From the NCBI GenBank assembly GCA_003194525.1, contig NBIV01001004.1, positions 1-21,761 of the forward strand: 21,761 bases of DNA. Direction: 5' to 3'. The notes under the pieces were generated by a model. It had not been told where the DNA came from and did no database searches. It saw only the letters and a list, made by a program, of their open reading frames with translations. Below, piece by piece: positions 7,956-17,593 of the stretch; position 1 is the first letter of the stretch; the number at the start of each line of letters is the position of its first letter. Both the position numbers and the translations under genes were made by a program. The stretch comes from Gracilariopsis chorda. Taxonomy: Eukaryota > Rhodophyta > Florideophyceae > Gracilariales > Gracilariaceae.

Positions 7956-7965
7956 AGAGGGGGGG
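7956..7965 (+). promoter_or_regulatory. Polypurine tract, end of unit 1
   Basis: AGAGGGGGGG abuts the LTR start at 7966, identical to 133-142. Confidence 0.8.
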
Positions 7966-8795
7966 TGTTGGCAGTAGTACCTGTGCTGTCACTGAAAACC
8001 AAATGTTCCGGGGAGCATGGTCTGTTTTGGAGGGTACCTCTGCAAACGCGCATATGCGCGTGTGCGCGACCCCAACGTGAAACTGGCTTCGCCAGCTCTA
8101 GCTTGGATTTACTTGGAGGTCCTTCAGGCACATCTTATGTACCACTCTAAACTCGAATTGCGCTGGAACACCAACTACAAGTAAAACCTAAACCACTAAG
8201 CAGGGACACTCAATACTACCAATCATCATCTAACATGACATAGCCAGCTCAGCACAACCTCATTACATCAACGCACACCAACGCACCAACGTTCCGTAAT
8301 AGTTACGTGCATACACATGACCATGACAAGGCACAAATTCACGACTCCAACACACGCCAGCACATGCCAACACATCACGGTAAGTCAACACGTCACGGTA
8401 AGTCGGCACGTAACCTGTGGTGTTAGTGCCATGTCATCAATATACCCGTGCATGTGTAAACCTGTTGACAGTGCATGCGCACCTTACCATTGTACCAACC
8501 ACTGCTGTACCACTTGTACCAGGTGTCAACCACTTCACCAGTATCCCCTGCACACAACGTATACTGTGACCACTGTAGTAGCTGGACACGTGGGTGTGTC
8601 CAACCGATCCAGTTATGCCATACCACTTGTACGCACCACGTTGCATATGTACATTTGCAGTAGCCAATCAGAAGCCAGTTTCACGTTGGGTTCGCGCACA
8701 CGCGCATATGCGCTTTTGCAGAGGTACCCTCCAAAACAGCCCATGCTTCCCGGAACATTTGGTTTTCAGTGACAGCACAGGTACTACTGCCAACA
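7966..8795. repeat. Fold-back LTR-A segment with 125 bp terminal inverted repeats, unit 2
   Basis: Inverted ends at 7966-8090 and 8671-8795. The strand switch sits at TTC 8088-8090, the same point as in unit 1. Confidence 0.8.
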
Positions 8796-9075
8796 GGTAT
8801 GGTTGTAATGTGTTGTTATGTTCTTATGCATGGTTGTACTAAGCTGGAATCAGTGTGTGCAACCCTTATCGTGTTATGTTTGATTATGATTGGTAGTATT
8901 GGGTGTCCCCACTTAGTGGTGTAGGGTTTTCTTGTAGTGGTAGTGCGAAGTAGATGTGCTATATAAGACTCTGAAGTCGCAGTACCAATTAAACTCGCCT
9001 CCAAGCCTGGCAACCTTCACTCTTTATTTTCTTTCTTTCTTTCCTTTTCATTTCTGCCAAAGCCCAACATCATCT
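8088..9075 (+). repeat. Left arm of long inverted repeat, unit 2
   Basis: Reverse complement of 10487-11499. The spacer between arms is 9076-10486. Confidence 0.88.
8960..8966 (+). promoter_or_regulatory. TATA box of LTR-B, unit 2
   Basis: TATATAA in LTR-B, directed rightward into the B cassette. Confidence 0.6.
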
Positions 9076-9098
9076 ATCAACATCATTTCATATCAACA

Positions 9099-9112
9099 GG
9101 TTATGGGCCCAG
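9099..9112 (+). promoter_or_regulatory. Primer-binding site, B type, unit 2
   Basis: GGTTATGGGCCCAG, complementary to the initiator tRNA-Met anticodon arm, directly after the LTR. Confidence 0.85.
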
Positions 9113-9749
9113 AGCGTCGATATTTGCAGACGTTGCTCCGTTTTAACTTCTTTTATTTTGCGTGCGCGCGTAAGATCGAGCTAATATCCTGCAAGAGACC
9201 AGCACGGGTTAACTGGTGAAAGCATATCGCGCTTGTTAGTAACCTCCCTGGGACGTTTCTTACGGATTGAGCACCCTACTCGTGAAGTGCAGGGAGTAGG
9301 GCAGGTCGAAGAAAATCGCACCTCGAACCTGGAGAGAGCATCCAGGGTCCAGGGGTTCAACCCTTAGGGTAGCGGAGGTAGTTTTCTCCTGTCAGTGCGC
9401 CCGTCTTTGCGAAGTTTCATCTTTTATATTGTTTTCCGAGTGCGCTTCAGAGCCACTTTTGAGTATACTCCGGGCGTCGCGTACCCGAACTCCGCCTGTG
9501 ATTCGCGTACGGGACGCGTCTGGACGAGCGTTGAGACTTTTTTACACGGTCTCCGCTGGCATCTGAGCTGTTGAGTGTCGACAAATCTCTACTCCAGTAT
9601 CTCTTTCTTACTGTGACATCAGCTACAATTCAGCGCCTGTACCGCCATCTTTCTCTTTAATCCCAGCTGATGGTCGATTCAAGGCATCGAGTCCCTCACT
9701 CTGCTACATTTGTTTTAATTACTTTGGTATTTGAACTCCTTCTGGAACA
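9113..9749 (+). other. Leader of B element, unit 2
   Basis: Non-coding stretch of 637 bases matching 1285-1920. It contains the structured block 9188-9403; nothing else recognisable. Confidence 0.7.
9188..9403 (+). ncRNA. Conserved structured leader RNA element, B version, unit 2
   Basis: Same three hairpins and conserved 3' block as unit 1, with one extra T in the TTTCTCC segment near 9382-9386. Confidence 0.55.
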
Positions 9750-10486
9750 ATGTCTGAATCCGAAGTTGAGTCCGAAACCACCTCTGGTGTGAAGATCCCT
9801 CGCTTCCATGGTAAACGTTATACGTTATGGCGACATCGTCTACGAGCTGCATGTCCCATCAATGGAGTCTGGAATGTCGTAATATCAGGCTCGGAGGGGT
9901 CATACAGTCCTACCACGACGCAAGCGTCGGGCTCAAGCGATCCGCAGACCACTGCAGTGTACTTGCCAAACGAGAAAAGGCATGCGCAATCATAATATGC
10001 GCACTTGGAGATGCCCCTCTGCATGTGGTTATAGACGTCGATGATGACCCTGGGATTATGCTCCAACTTCTTGATGCGAGGTATGCATCCAATAGGACAG
10101 TGTCACGTATTGCTGTACAAACCCAGCTATTCAAAATGTCGTATAATGGTCAGAATATGTCGGAATATGTCGACCGGTTTGCGTCCCTATTCTCTCAGCT
10201 AGACCGAATGGGGAAGGATGCTGCCATTCCCGAATCCCACAAGGCGCCAATACTGTTAGCCTCTATTGATCCCAACTGCTTACTGGAGTCAACGGCTGCG
10301 GCACTTCGGAAAAGGACATCTCGGAATTGACATGGGACTATGTGGTCACTACCCTCATAGACGAATATAATGCTCGCCAAGTTGATTCACCGGGTTCTGC
10401 TCATAGTCGCAAACGGATGAAGAGCAGAAGAAAGGGCAGTAGCCGTTCAAGTGGCCACACACCTGATGATGTAAACGATAGTGTAA
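9750..10486 (+). pseudogene. Broken, truncated B-element gag, unit 2
   Basis: The ATG at 9750 opens the same copia Gag N-terminus as in unit 1. The frame shifts between about 9935 and 9975, where unit 2 has two more bases than unit 1. The central Gag region (ALGDAPLHVVIDVDDDPG through YVDRFASLFSQLDRMGK) then reads unbroken to a stop at 10328-10330. The final part resumes in another frame at about 10325 (TWDYVVTTLIDEYNARQ, then a basic RKRMKSRRKG stretch) and runs into the inverted LTR-B. The gene lacks everything after the Gag core, so it is a remnant and not a working gene. Confidence 0.8.
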
Positions 10487-10594
10487 AGATGATGTTGGGC
10501 TTCGGCAGAAATGAAAAGGAAAGAAAGAAAGAAAATACAGAGTGAAGGTTGCCAGGCTTGGGGCGAGTTTACTTGGTAGTGCAACTTCAGCGTG

Positions 10595-10601
10595 TTATAT
10601 A
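10595..10601 (-). promoter_or_regulatory. TATA box of inverted LTR-B, unit 2
   Basis: TATATAA on the minus strand. It points leftward through the B gag, opposite to the box at 8960-8966. Confidence 0.5.
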
Positions 10602-10762
10602 GCACCTCTACGTCACACTACAACTACAAGAAAACCCTATACCACTAAGTGGGGACACCCAATACTACCAATCATAATCAAACATACGATAAGGGTTGCA
10701 CACACTGATTCCAGCTTAGTACAACCATGCATAAGAACATAACAACACATTACAACCATACC

Positions 10763-11539
10763 TGTTGGCAGTAGTACTGTGCTTTCACTGAAAACCAAAT
10801 GTTCCGGGAAGCATGGGCTGTTTTGGAGGGTACCTCTGCAAAAGTGCATATGCGCGTGTGCGCGAACCCAACGTGAAACTGGCTTCCGATCGGCTACTGC
10901 AAATGTACATATGCAACGTGGTGCGTACAAGTGGTATGGCATAACTGGATCGGTTGGACACACCCACGTGTCCAGCTACTACAGTAGTCACAGTGTACGT
11001 TGTGTGCAGGGGATACTGGTGAAGTGGTTGACACCTGGTACAATTGGTACAGCAGTGGTTGGTACAATGGTAAGGTGCGCATGCACTGTCAACCGGTTTA
11101 CACATGCACGGGTATATTGATGACGTGGTTGTTGTGTGCATTGCCACATGATGACATGGCACTAACACCACAGGTTACGTGCCGACTTACCGTGACGTGT
11201 TGACTTACCATGATGTGTTGGCATGTGCTGGCGTGTGTTGGAGTCGTGAATTTGTGCCTTGTCATGGTCATGTGTATGCACGTAACTATTACAGAACGTT
11301 GGTGCGTTGGTGTGCGTTGTGTAATGAGGTTGTGCTGAGCTGGCTATGTCATGTTAGATGATGATTGGTAGTATTGAGTGTCCCTGCTTAGTGGTTTAGG
11401 TTTTATTTGTAGTTGGTGTTCCCGCGCAATTCGAGTTTAGAGTGGTACATAAGATGTCTCTGAAGGACCTCCAAGTAAATCCAAGCCAGAGCTGGCGAAC
11501 TTCCCTTCCATCCCCTCAACTTCCTTACAACTTTCAACG
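10763..11539 (+). repeat. LTR-A, forward, unit 2
   Basis: 777 bp, TGTTGG...CAACG, followed at once by the A primer-binding site. Near the start it reads AGTACTG where the other copies read AGTACCTG. Confidence 0.78.
11446..11453 (+). promoter_or_regulatory. TATA-like box of LTR-A, unit 2
   Basis: TACATAAG at the position equivalent to the LTR-B TATA box. Confidence 0.45.
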
Positions 11540-11553
11540 GGTTATGGGCCCAG
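11540..11553 (+). promoter_or_regulatory. Primer-binding site, A type, unit 2
   Basis: GGTTATGGGCCCAG following LTR-A, with one further matching C. Confidence 0.85.
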
Positions 11554-12422
11554 CCCTGCCGACCGCTGCCGCTATCCCTTTCCCTCATCGCTCGTCTGTC
11601 GCCGCTCTCCCTCACCGCCGTTCATCCGTTTCGCCGTTGTTGCCTCTTTCGTCGTTGCGTCGGGTGTCTTGATCCTATTGTTGGTTGGTGTTGGTCATTC
11701 TCCTTTGGTTTGCGTTCCTCCCTGAGGGCAATGTGGTGGTAGTGGTTCGACGTTTACTTCCTATCGTTATTGCGTTGTTCCTCCCTTGTTGCCCGTGTTG
11801 TCGCCCGCTATCTATTTTGTGTGTGTGAAATTCCATCTATCTTGTGTTTTGGGATCCCCGAGTCGTTTGTCGGGTCGTATCCGTGAGGTCGAGTCGGTCT
11901 AGTTTCGAAGTCTGGGCTCCGTGATCGTGTGCTCAGCAATTGTTTGTATTTCGTGTTTCTTGGTCATCATCTGGTTCCCAGTGCGACGAGCGGTTGATCC
12001 GGGTTACTTTGGGTGATTCCAGGTATCCGGGGACGTGAGCCTGGCGGCTTGAACCAAAGCGGGTGTATTGTCGAGCGGCTTCCCACCGGTCCATTTGGAC
12101 AGATAACGGTGACGGTCGTTAAGACCTGGTTAGTTCAGCGGGTGCATCGGTGGACGGGGTGCCGTGGCGTACTGCGCTGGTGCGGGTGATTGAATTATTT
12201 GTTTTGATCCTGACTGCGTGTTGGGATTCTTGGGCTGTTGCGAAGGGATTCCATAACGAGCTTTTGATCCGTGCATCTTACCCTTAGGCGTTTGTGCGGG
12301 GAGGTGACGTGGCGTAGGCTGACCTCCTTCTTAGGATCAGGCCGCGTGTGACCTTAAGTGGTTGCGCGTTAGCAGCGTACTTTGGTTCCCATAGTAGCTT
12401 CAGTTGCGAGGTCGCGCAAGTT

Positions 12423-12632
12423 CTTGCAAGAGGCCAGAAAGGGTTATACTTGGTGAAGGCATATCTTGGGTCATTAACCATCCTCTGGAAGCCTCGTAGA
12501 GAGCGACGCATCTTCTCCTTAGACGTAGGAGAAGGCAGACGGAAGAAGACGTCTTGTACCCGGAGCATCTCCGGGGGCCAGGGGTCCGACACCCTAGGGT
12601 AGCGGAGGTAGTTTCTCCCGTCAGTGCGCCCG
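12423..12632 (+). ncRNA. Conserved structured leader RNA element, A version, unit 2
   Basis: Matches 4591-4800, with all three hairpins unchanged. Confidence 0.6.
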
Positions 12633-12641
12633 AATTTGAAG

Positions 12642-12691
12642 TTTTGTTGTTGTTGTTGTCGTTGTTTTTTGTGTTATTGTTGTCGTTGTTG
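12642..12691 (+). repeat. TTG-rich microsatellite, unit 2
   Basis: Imperfect (TTG)n just upstream of gag, with T-run lengths different from units 1 and 3. Confidence 0.8.
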
Positions 12692-12761
12692 CCATTTTTG
12701 TACTACTTAAGTGCCGTAGGTCTTTCATCGCACCTGTGCTGTTTGTTGACATCTAATAAGC

Positions 12762-14837
12762 ATGGATTCATTCGGTGGCATCAAGATTGAAACGTTGGGC
12801 GAGGATAACTTCCATGTATGGAAGCAAAAGGTTGAGTTGCTGCTTGCACTCAAGGACCTCAATGACCATCTTGAATCCACCAGGCCTACGGAAGATGACG
12901 AGTTTTCAGCATGGAAGAAGAAAGACGCCAAGGCCAGGGCTGTTATTGGTCTCAGCATTAGTGATGAGCATTTGGACCATGTGAGGGATACCGAGAATGC
13001 TGCGGAAATGTGGAAAGCCATTTGCGATGTGTTCCAGCGTAAAACGCTGCTCAACCGAATCAATGCAAGACGTGCCTTCTACACAGCCAAGATGCGAGAT
13101 GATGAGAAAATGTTACACTTCATCAATCGTGTTCGTCATCTTGCATCGGATCTGAAGAGCATGGACGTAGTGGTTGAGGAAGAAGACATCGCTATGGCAA
13201 TCCTATGTGGGCTACCAGACCGCTTCGAACACCTCATTGTCGCTATTGACACCACGATTGGTGATCGCAAACTCGATTTAGAGTTTAAGAAGAGTCGTTC
13301 GATGCAAGAGGAACAGCGAATGAACGATCCTGCCAAGGAAAAGTCCGGAAGTGACACGGCTTTGGTCGGTGCGCAGTCACGAAAGAAGTCCAGGGTGTGC
13401 TACTACTGTGGTAAGAAGGGGCATATCCAGAGAAACTGTTTCAAGAGACAACGTGACGAAGCTAGCAAAGAGCAGAGTGCTGCCGCAAACCCAGCTGTGC
13501 AGACCGATCTCGGCAACGAGAAACGAGGATGTGACAGTGACTCTGACTTTGTTTGTCTCATTGCGACAGGTTCTGTGGAAGAAAGTATCAGTGACTGGAT
13601 TATTGACTCTGGTGCCACCGCCCATATGACGTATGACGAGTCCATGTTTGACAGTTATACCAAAAGAGAGTCTGGCGGTGTGAGCATCGGTAATGACTCG
13701 AAGCTGGAGTCTCTTGGTCATGGCAGTTTCCACCTCGATCTCGCTGTTGAAGGGCGTAAGAGCAAGTGCCGGTTGGGTGAAGTAGTGCACGTACCGAATC
13801 TAAGGTATCATCTGCTGTCAGTATCTACGATGTGTGACCTTGGTGCGCGAGTGGTGTTTGACAAAACCAAAGTATGTGTATACAAAGGCAACCCCATGAT
13901 CGCCCAGGGCCGTCGCATCAAAGGACTGTACTACCTATGTACCGCGATTGAAGTACCAGAAGACATGGACAACGCACTTGTGACTGACCTGTCACTATGG
14001 CATGCTCGAATGGCTCATGTGAATGTGGATGGTATCAAACATATGGCTCGTAACGGTGTTGTGTCAGGGCTGAATGTGGACTTGAATCAATCGATGGATG
14101 TGTGTGACTCTTGTGTAGTGGGAAAATCTACACGTGCTCCAACTCCCAAGCAAGGGGGGGAACGGGCTTTGCACCCATTGGACCTAGTGCAATCGGACAT
14201 TTGTGGTCCAATCCAAGTAGGTTCCTTGGGAGGTTCACGCTACTTCGTCACATTCATCGATGATCACTCCCGTTTTTGCTTCTTGTACATGCTCAAGACC
14301 AAGGATGAGGTGTTCCACGTGTTCGTGAAGTGGCTCAAGATGGTTCAAAATCAGAGTGACCGACATGTGAAAACCATCAACGCACGTCAGTCTGTGCTAC
14401 ATGCGTTACGCACAGACAATGCTGGTGAATATGTGTCAAAGAAGTTTTCACAAGAGCTTGAACGTCACGGTATTGAACATCAGCGAACGGTGCCTTACAA
14501 TCCACATCAGAATGGTCTGGCCGAACGGTTCAACCGAACACTCATGGACTTGGTGAGATCGATGCTGCATCACAAGAAACTGCCAAAGAGCTTCTGGGCT
14601 GAAGCATTGAACGTTGCAGTGTATGTGCGCAATCGAGTCACCTGCAAGGCCCTTCCGAGTGACGTGACACCACTCGAGATGTGGAGTGGATATGAACCTG
14701 ACTTGAGCAATCTGCGTGTGTTCGGTAGCCGGTGCTGGTACAAAGTGGTGGACCACAAGTTGAAGAAGCCGGAGCAACGTGCCGTAGAGGCGATCTTTAT
14801 TGGGTACACATCTGGATCGAACGGATACAAACTGTAG
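12762..14837 (+). CDS. Copia Gag-protease-integrase polyprotein, unit 2 (best copy)
   Basis: 691 codons ending in TAG. Gag: residues 1-210, starting MDSFGGIKIETLGEDNFHVW, a typical copia Gag start. Zinc knuckle CX2CX4HX4C: C213, C216, H221, C226 (binds the RNA genome). Aspartic protease: WIIDSGATAH with catalytic D282. Integrase zinc-binding domain: H414, H419, C448, C451. Integrase core: D479, D552 and E588, the last two exactly 35 residues apart, as needed for strand transfer. A GKST/AP stretch and the copia-type FWAEAL and FGSRCWY motifs follow. The start is the first ATG after the leader and is kept in all three units. All visible catalytic residues are present. The frame stops where a copia pol normally continues (GYKL, then an acidic or aromatic residue), so TAG is an in-frame nonsense codon. 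The product could still be a virus-like-particle and integrase precursor if expressed. Confidence 0.9.
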   Translation: MDSFGGIKIETLGEDNFHVWKQKVELLLALKDLNDHLESTRPTEDDEFSAWKKKDAKARAVIGLSISDEHLDHVRDTENAAEMWKAICDVFQRKTLLNRINARRAFYTAKMRDDEKMLHFINRVRHLASDLKSMDVVVEEEDIAMAILCGLPDRFEHLIVAIDTTIGDRKLDLEFKKSRSMQEEQRMNDPAKEKSGSDTALVGAQSRKKSRVCYYCGKKGHIQRNCFKRQRDEASKEQSAAANPAVQTDLGNEKRGCDSDSDFVCLIATGSVEESISDWIIDSGATAHMTYDESMFDSYTKRESGGVSIGNDSKLESLGHGSFHLDLAVEGRKSKCRLGEVVHVPNLRYHLLSVSTMCDLGARVVFDKTKVCVYKGNPMIAQGRRIKGLYYLCTAIEVPEDMDNALVTDLSLWHARMAHVNVDGIKHMARNGVVSGLNVDLNQSMDVCDSCVVGKSTRAPTPKQGGERALHPLDLVQSDICGPIQVGSLGGSRYFVTFIDDHSRFCFLYMLKTKDEVFHVFVKWLKMVQNQSDRHVKTINARQSVLHALRTDNAGEYVSKKFSQELERHGIEHQRTVPYNPHQNGLAERFNRTLMDLVRSMLHHKKLPKSFWAEALNVAVYVRNRVTCKALPSDVTPLEMWSGYEPDLSNLRVFGSRCWYKVVDHKLKKPEQRAVEAIFIGYTSGSNGYKL

Positions 14838-15791
14838 GATGCGCAAAAGAAGAAGGTGGTTGTGTCGAGGGATGTGAAGTTTGACGAATGTAGTGGTTCA
14901 AATCAAGATACTCACCACGTTAATGATGACGACTATGCTGAGATCGACATCATGGACAATCCGAAATCAAACATCACCTCCACCTCTACTACACCCACCG
15001 ATGCTGCCCAAGTTGAACCCGCTGCTCCAGATACTCCACCAGAAGAAGCTTCAGGCAGTGGCCACGATGAGCCCACAGCTGACACAGAAGATGAGCCAGA
15101 CGTACCAGATCCACAACCACTTCGGAGATCCACTCGTGAGCGTAGAGCGCCTACCTCGTGGTGGCGTGGAACTGCCCTACTCACTGCCAGTGATGACATC
15201 CCATCCTCATACTCGGATGCGGTGTCACGTCCTGATTCAAAAGCGTGGACAAAGGCCATGAACAGTGAGTACGAGCCTCTGATGGAGCATGACACATGGA
15301 AGTTAAGGCCAAGGCCCACTGACAGCAACGTGATATCATCCAGTGGGTATGTGTTAATGATGTGCGGTGCTCCTGTGTCTTGGAGCTCGCGCCAACAGGA
15401 AGTAGTTGCATTGTCCAGCGCTGAGGCTGAGTATGTGAGTCTGTGCAGTGGGACGAAGGAAGCGATCTGGCTGAGACGACTGTGGAGTGGCATTGGCAAC
15501 GCAAGTGGACTACACGTGGATGAGTCAGTGACGCTAATGGTTGAGCCCACAACTGTGTACGTGGACAACCAAGGTTGCATCGACCTTGCTCGAAATGGAG
15601 TTGTGAACAAGCGTACTAAGCACATTGATATTCGCTTTCACTTCACCAGAGAGGCTCTACGCGACAAAGCCGTCCAGTTGCAGTACTGTTCCACGGAAGA
15701 CATGGTTGCAGATATGCTGACGAAAGCGCTCGGTCGAGTTACGCTGGCAAGGTTCCGCGGTGACTGTGGATCGCTCCCCTTAGACCTTTGA
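14838..15791 (+). pseudogene. Copia pol C-terminal part, in frame after TAG, RT-deleted, unit 2
   Basis: 317 codons continue in the same frame directly after TAG and end at TGA. First comes the integrase C-terminal continuation (VVVSRDVKFDE), then an acidic, Pro/Thr/Ser-rich linker and RRSTRERRAP, which normally precedes the reverse transcriptase. After EHDTWKLRPRPTDSNVI the next recognisable residues are SGYVLMMCGAPVSWSS, already inside RNase H. The whole reverse transcriptase, including its YVDD-type motif, and the first RNase H aspartate motif are absent. Later RNase H motifs (ALSSAEAEY, VDNQGC, KHIDIRFHF) remain. Gag-pol totals 1010 codons against roughly 1300-1450 in full copia elements. 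No ATG starts this part, so it needs stop readthrough to be made. Confidence 0.88.
15331..15342 (+). other. Reverse transcriptase deletion junction, unit 2
   Basis: In-frame fusion of the pre-RT segment to RNase H at TGATATCATCCA. Sequence and frame are identical to unit 1. Confidence 0.8.
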
Positions 15792-15801
15792 AGTCAGTGA
15801 C

Positions 15802-15809
15802 AGAGGGGG
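15802..15809 (+). promoter_or_regulatory. Polypurine tract, end of unit 2
   Basis: AGAGGGGG, two G shorter than the other copies, abutting the LTR start at 15810. Confidence 0.75.
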
Positions 15810-16639
15810 TGTTGGCAGTAGTACCTGTGCTGTCACTGAAAACCAAATGTTCCGGGGAGCATGGTCTGTTTTGGAGGGTACCTCTGCAAACGCGCATATG
15901 CGCGTGTGCGCGACCCCAACGTGAAACTGGCTTCGCCAGCTCTAGCTTGGATTTACTTGGAGGTCCTTCAGGCACATCTTATGTACCACTCTAAACTCGA
16001 ATTGCGCTGGAACACCAACTACAAGTAAAACCTAAACCACTAAGCAGGGACCTCAATACTACCAATCATCATCTAACATGACATAGCCAGCTCAGCACAA
16101 ACCTCATTACATCAACGCACACCAACGCACCAACGTTCCGTAATAGTTACGTGCATACACATGACCATGACAAGGCACAAATTCACGACTCCAACACACG
16201 CCAGCACATGCCAACACATCACGGTAAGTCAACACGTCACGGTAAGTCGGCACGTAACCTGTGGTGTTAGTGCCATGTCATCAATATACCCGTGCATGTG
16301 TAAACCTGTTGACAGTGCATGCGCACCTTACCATTGTACCAACCACTGCTGTACCACTTGTACCAGGTGTCAACCACTTCACCAGTATCCCCTGCACACA
16401 ACGTATACTGTGACCACTGTAGTAGCTGGACACGTGGGTGTGTCCAACCGATCCAGTTATGCCATACCACTTGTACGCACCACGTTGCATATGTACATTT
16501 GCAGTAGCCAATCAGAAGCCAGTTTCACGTTGGGTTCGCGCACACGCGCATATGCGCTTTTGCAGAGGTACCCTCCAAAACAGCCCATGCTTCCCGGAAC
16601 ATTTGGTTTTCAGTGACAGCACAGGTACTACTGCCAACA
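15810..16639. repeat. Fold-back LTR-A segment with 125 bp terminal inverted repeats, unit 3
   Basis: Inverted ends at 15810-15934 and 16515-16639, with the same TTC switch point at 15932-15934. Confidence 0.8.
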
Positions 16640-16919
16640 GGTATGGTTGTAATGTGTTGTTATGTTCTTATGCATGGTTGTACTAAGCTGGAATCAGTGT
16701 GTGCAACCCTTATCGTGTTATGTTTGATTATGATTGGTAGTATTGGGTGTCCCCACTTAGTGGTGTAGGGTTTTCTTGTAGTGGTAGTGCGAAGTAGATG
16801 TGCTATATAAGACTCTGAAGTCGCAGTACCAATTAAACTCGCCTCCAAGCCTGGCAACCTTCACTCTTTATTTTCTTTCTTTCTTTCCTTTTCATTTCTG
16901 CCAAAGCCCAACATCATCT
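15932..16919 (+). repeat. Left arm of long inverted repeat, unit 3
   Basis: Reverse complement of 18330-19345. The spacer is 16920-18329. Confidence 0.88.
16804..16810 (+). promoter_or_regulatory. TATA box of LTR-B, unit 3
   Basis: TATATAA, directed rightward. Confidence 0.6.
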
Positions 16920-16942
16920 ATCAACATCATTTCATATCAACA

Positions 16943-16956
16943 GGTTATGGGCCCAG
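16943..16956 (+). promoter_or_regulatory. Primer-binding site, B type, unit 3
   Basis: GGTTATGGGCCCAG directly after the composite LTR. Confidence 0.85.
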
Positions 16957-17593
16957 AGCGTCGATATTTGCAGACGTTGCTCCGTTTTAACTTCTTTTAT
17001 TTTGCGTGCGCGCGTAAGATCGAGCTAATATCCTGCAAGAGACCAGCACGGGTTAACTGGTGAAAGCATATCGCGCTTGTTAGTAACCTCCCTGGGACGT
17101 TTTCTTACGGATTGAGCACCCTACTCGTGAAGTGCAGGGAGTAGGGCAGGTCGAAGAAAATCGCACCTCGAACCTGGAGAGAGCATCCAGGGTCCAGGGG
17201 TTCAACCCTTAGGGTAGCGGAGGTAGTTTCTCCTGTCAGTGCGCCCGTCTTTGCGAAGTTTCATCTTTTATATTGTTTTCCGAGTGCGCTTCAGAGCCAC
17301 TTTTGAGTATACTCCGGGCGTCGCGTACCCGAACTCCGCCTGTGATTCGCGTACGGGACGCGTCTGGACGAGCGTTGAGACTTTTTTACACGGTCTCCGC
17401 TGGCATCTGAGCTGTTGAGTGTCGACAAATCTCTACTCCAGTATCTCTTTCTTACTGTGACATCAGCTACAATTCAGCGCCTGTACCGCCATCTTTCTCT
17501 TTAATCCCAGCTGATGGTCGATTCAAGGCATCGAGTCCCTCACTCTGCTACATTTGTTTTAATTACTTTGGTATTTGAACTCCTTCTGGAACA
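16957..17593 (+). other. Leader of B element, unit 3
   Basis: Non-coding stretch of 637 bases with the structured block 17032-17247; no gene seen. Confidence 0.7.
17032..17247 (+). ncRNA. Conserved structured leader RNA element, B version, unit 3
   Basis: Same hairpins and conserved 3' block as units 1 and 2. Confidence 0.55.

Larger units (their letters stand above)
7966..9098 (+). repeat. Composite LTR, unit 2 (shared 3' LTR of unit 1)
   Basis: 1133 bp with the same three-part build as 143-1270. It ends ATCAACA, so the ends are TGTTG...CAACA. Being both the 3' LTR of unit 1 and the 5' LTR of unit 2, it shows the LTR-sharing tandem arrangement. The LTR-B tail lies at 8796-9098. Confidence 0.78.
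10487..11499 (-). repeat. Right arm of long inverted repeat, unit 2
   Basis: Inverted LTR-B tail (10487-10762) joined to forward LTR-A. It pairs with 8088-9075. Confidence 0.88.
11554..12761 (+). other. Long leader of A element, unit 2
   Basis: About 1.2 kb without a supported gene. It includes the structured block 12423-12632 and the TTG-rich tract. One extra TG near 11820 breaks the short hydrophobic frame that is open in units 1 and 3, which argues against that frame being a real gene. Confidence 0.7.
15810..16942 (+). repeat. Composite LTR, unit 3
   Basis: 1133 bp, same build as the other two, with the LTR-B tail at 16640-16942. Ends TGTTG...CAACA. Confidence 0.78.
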
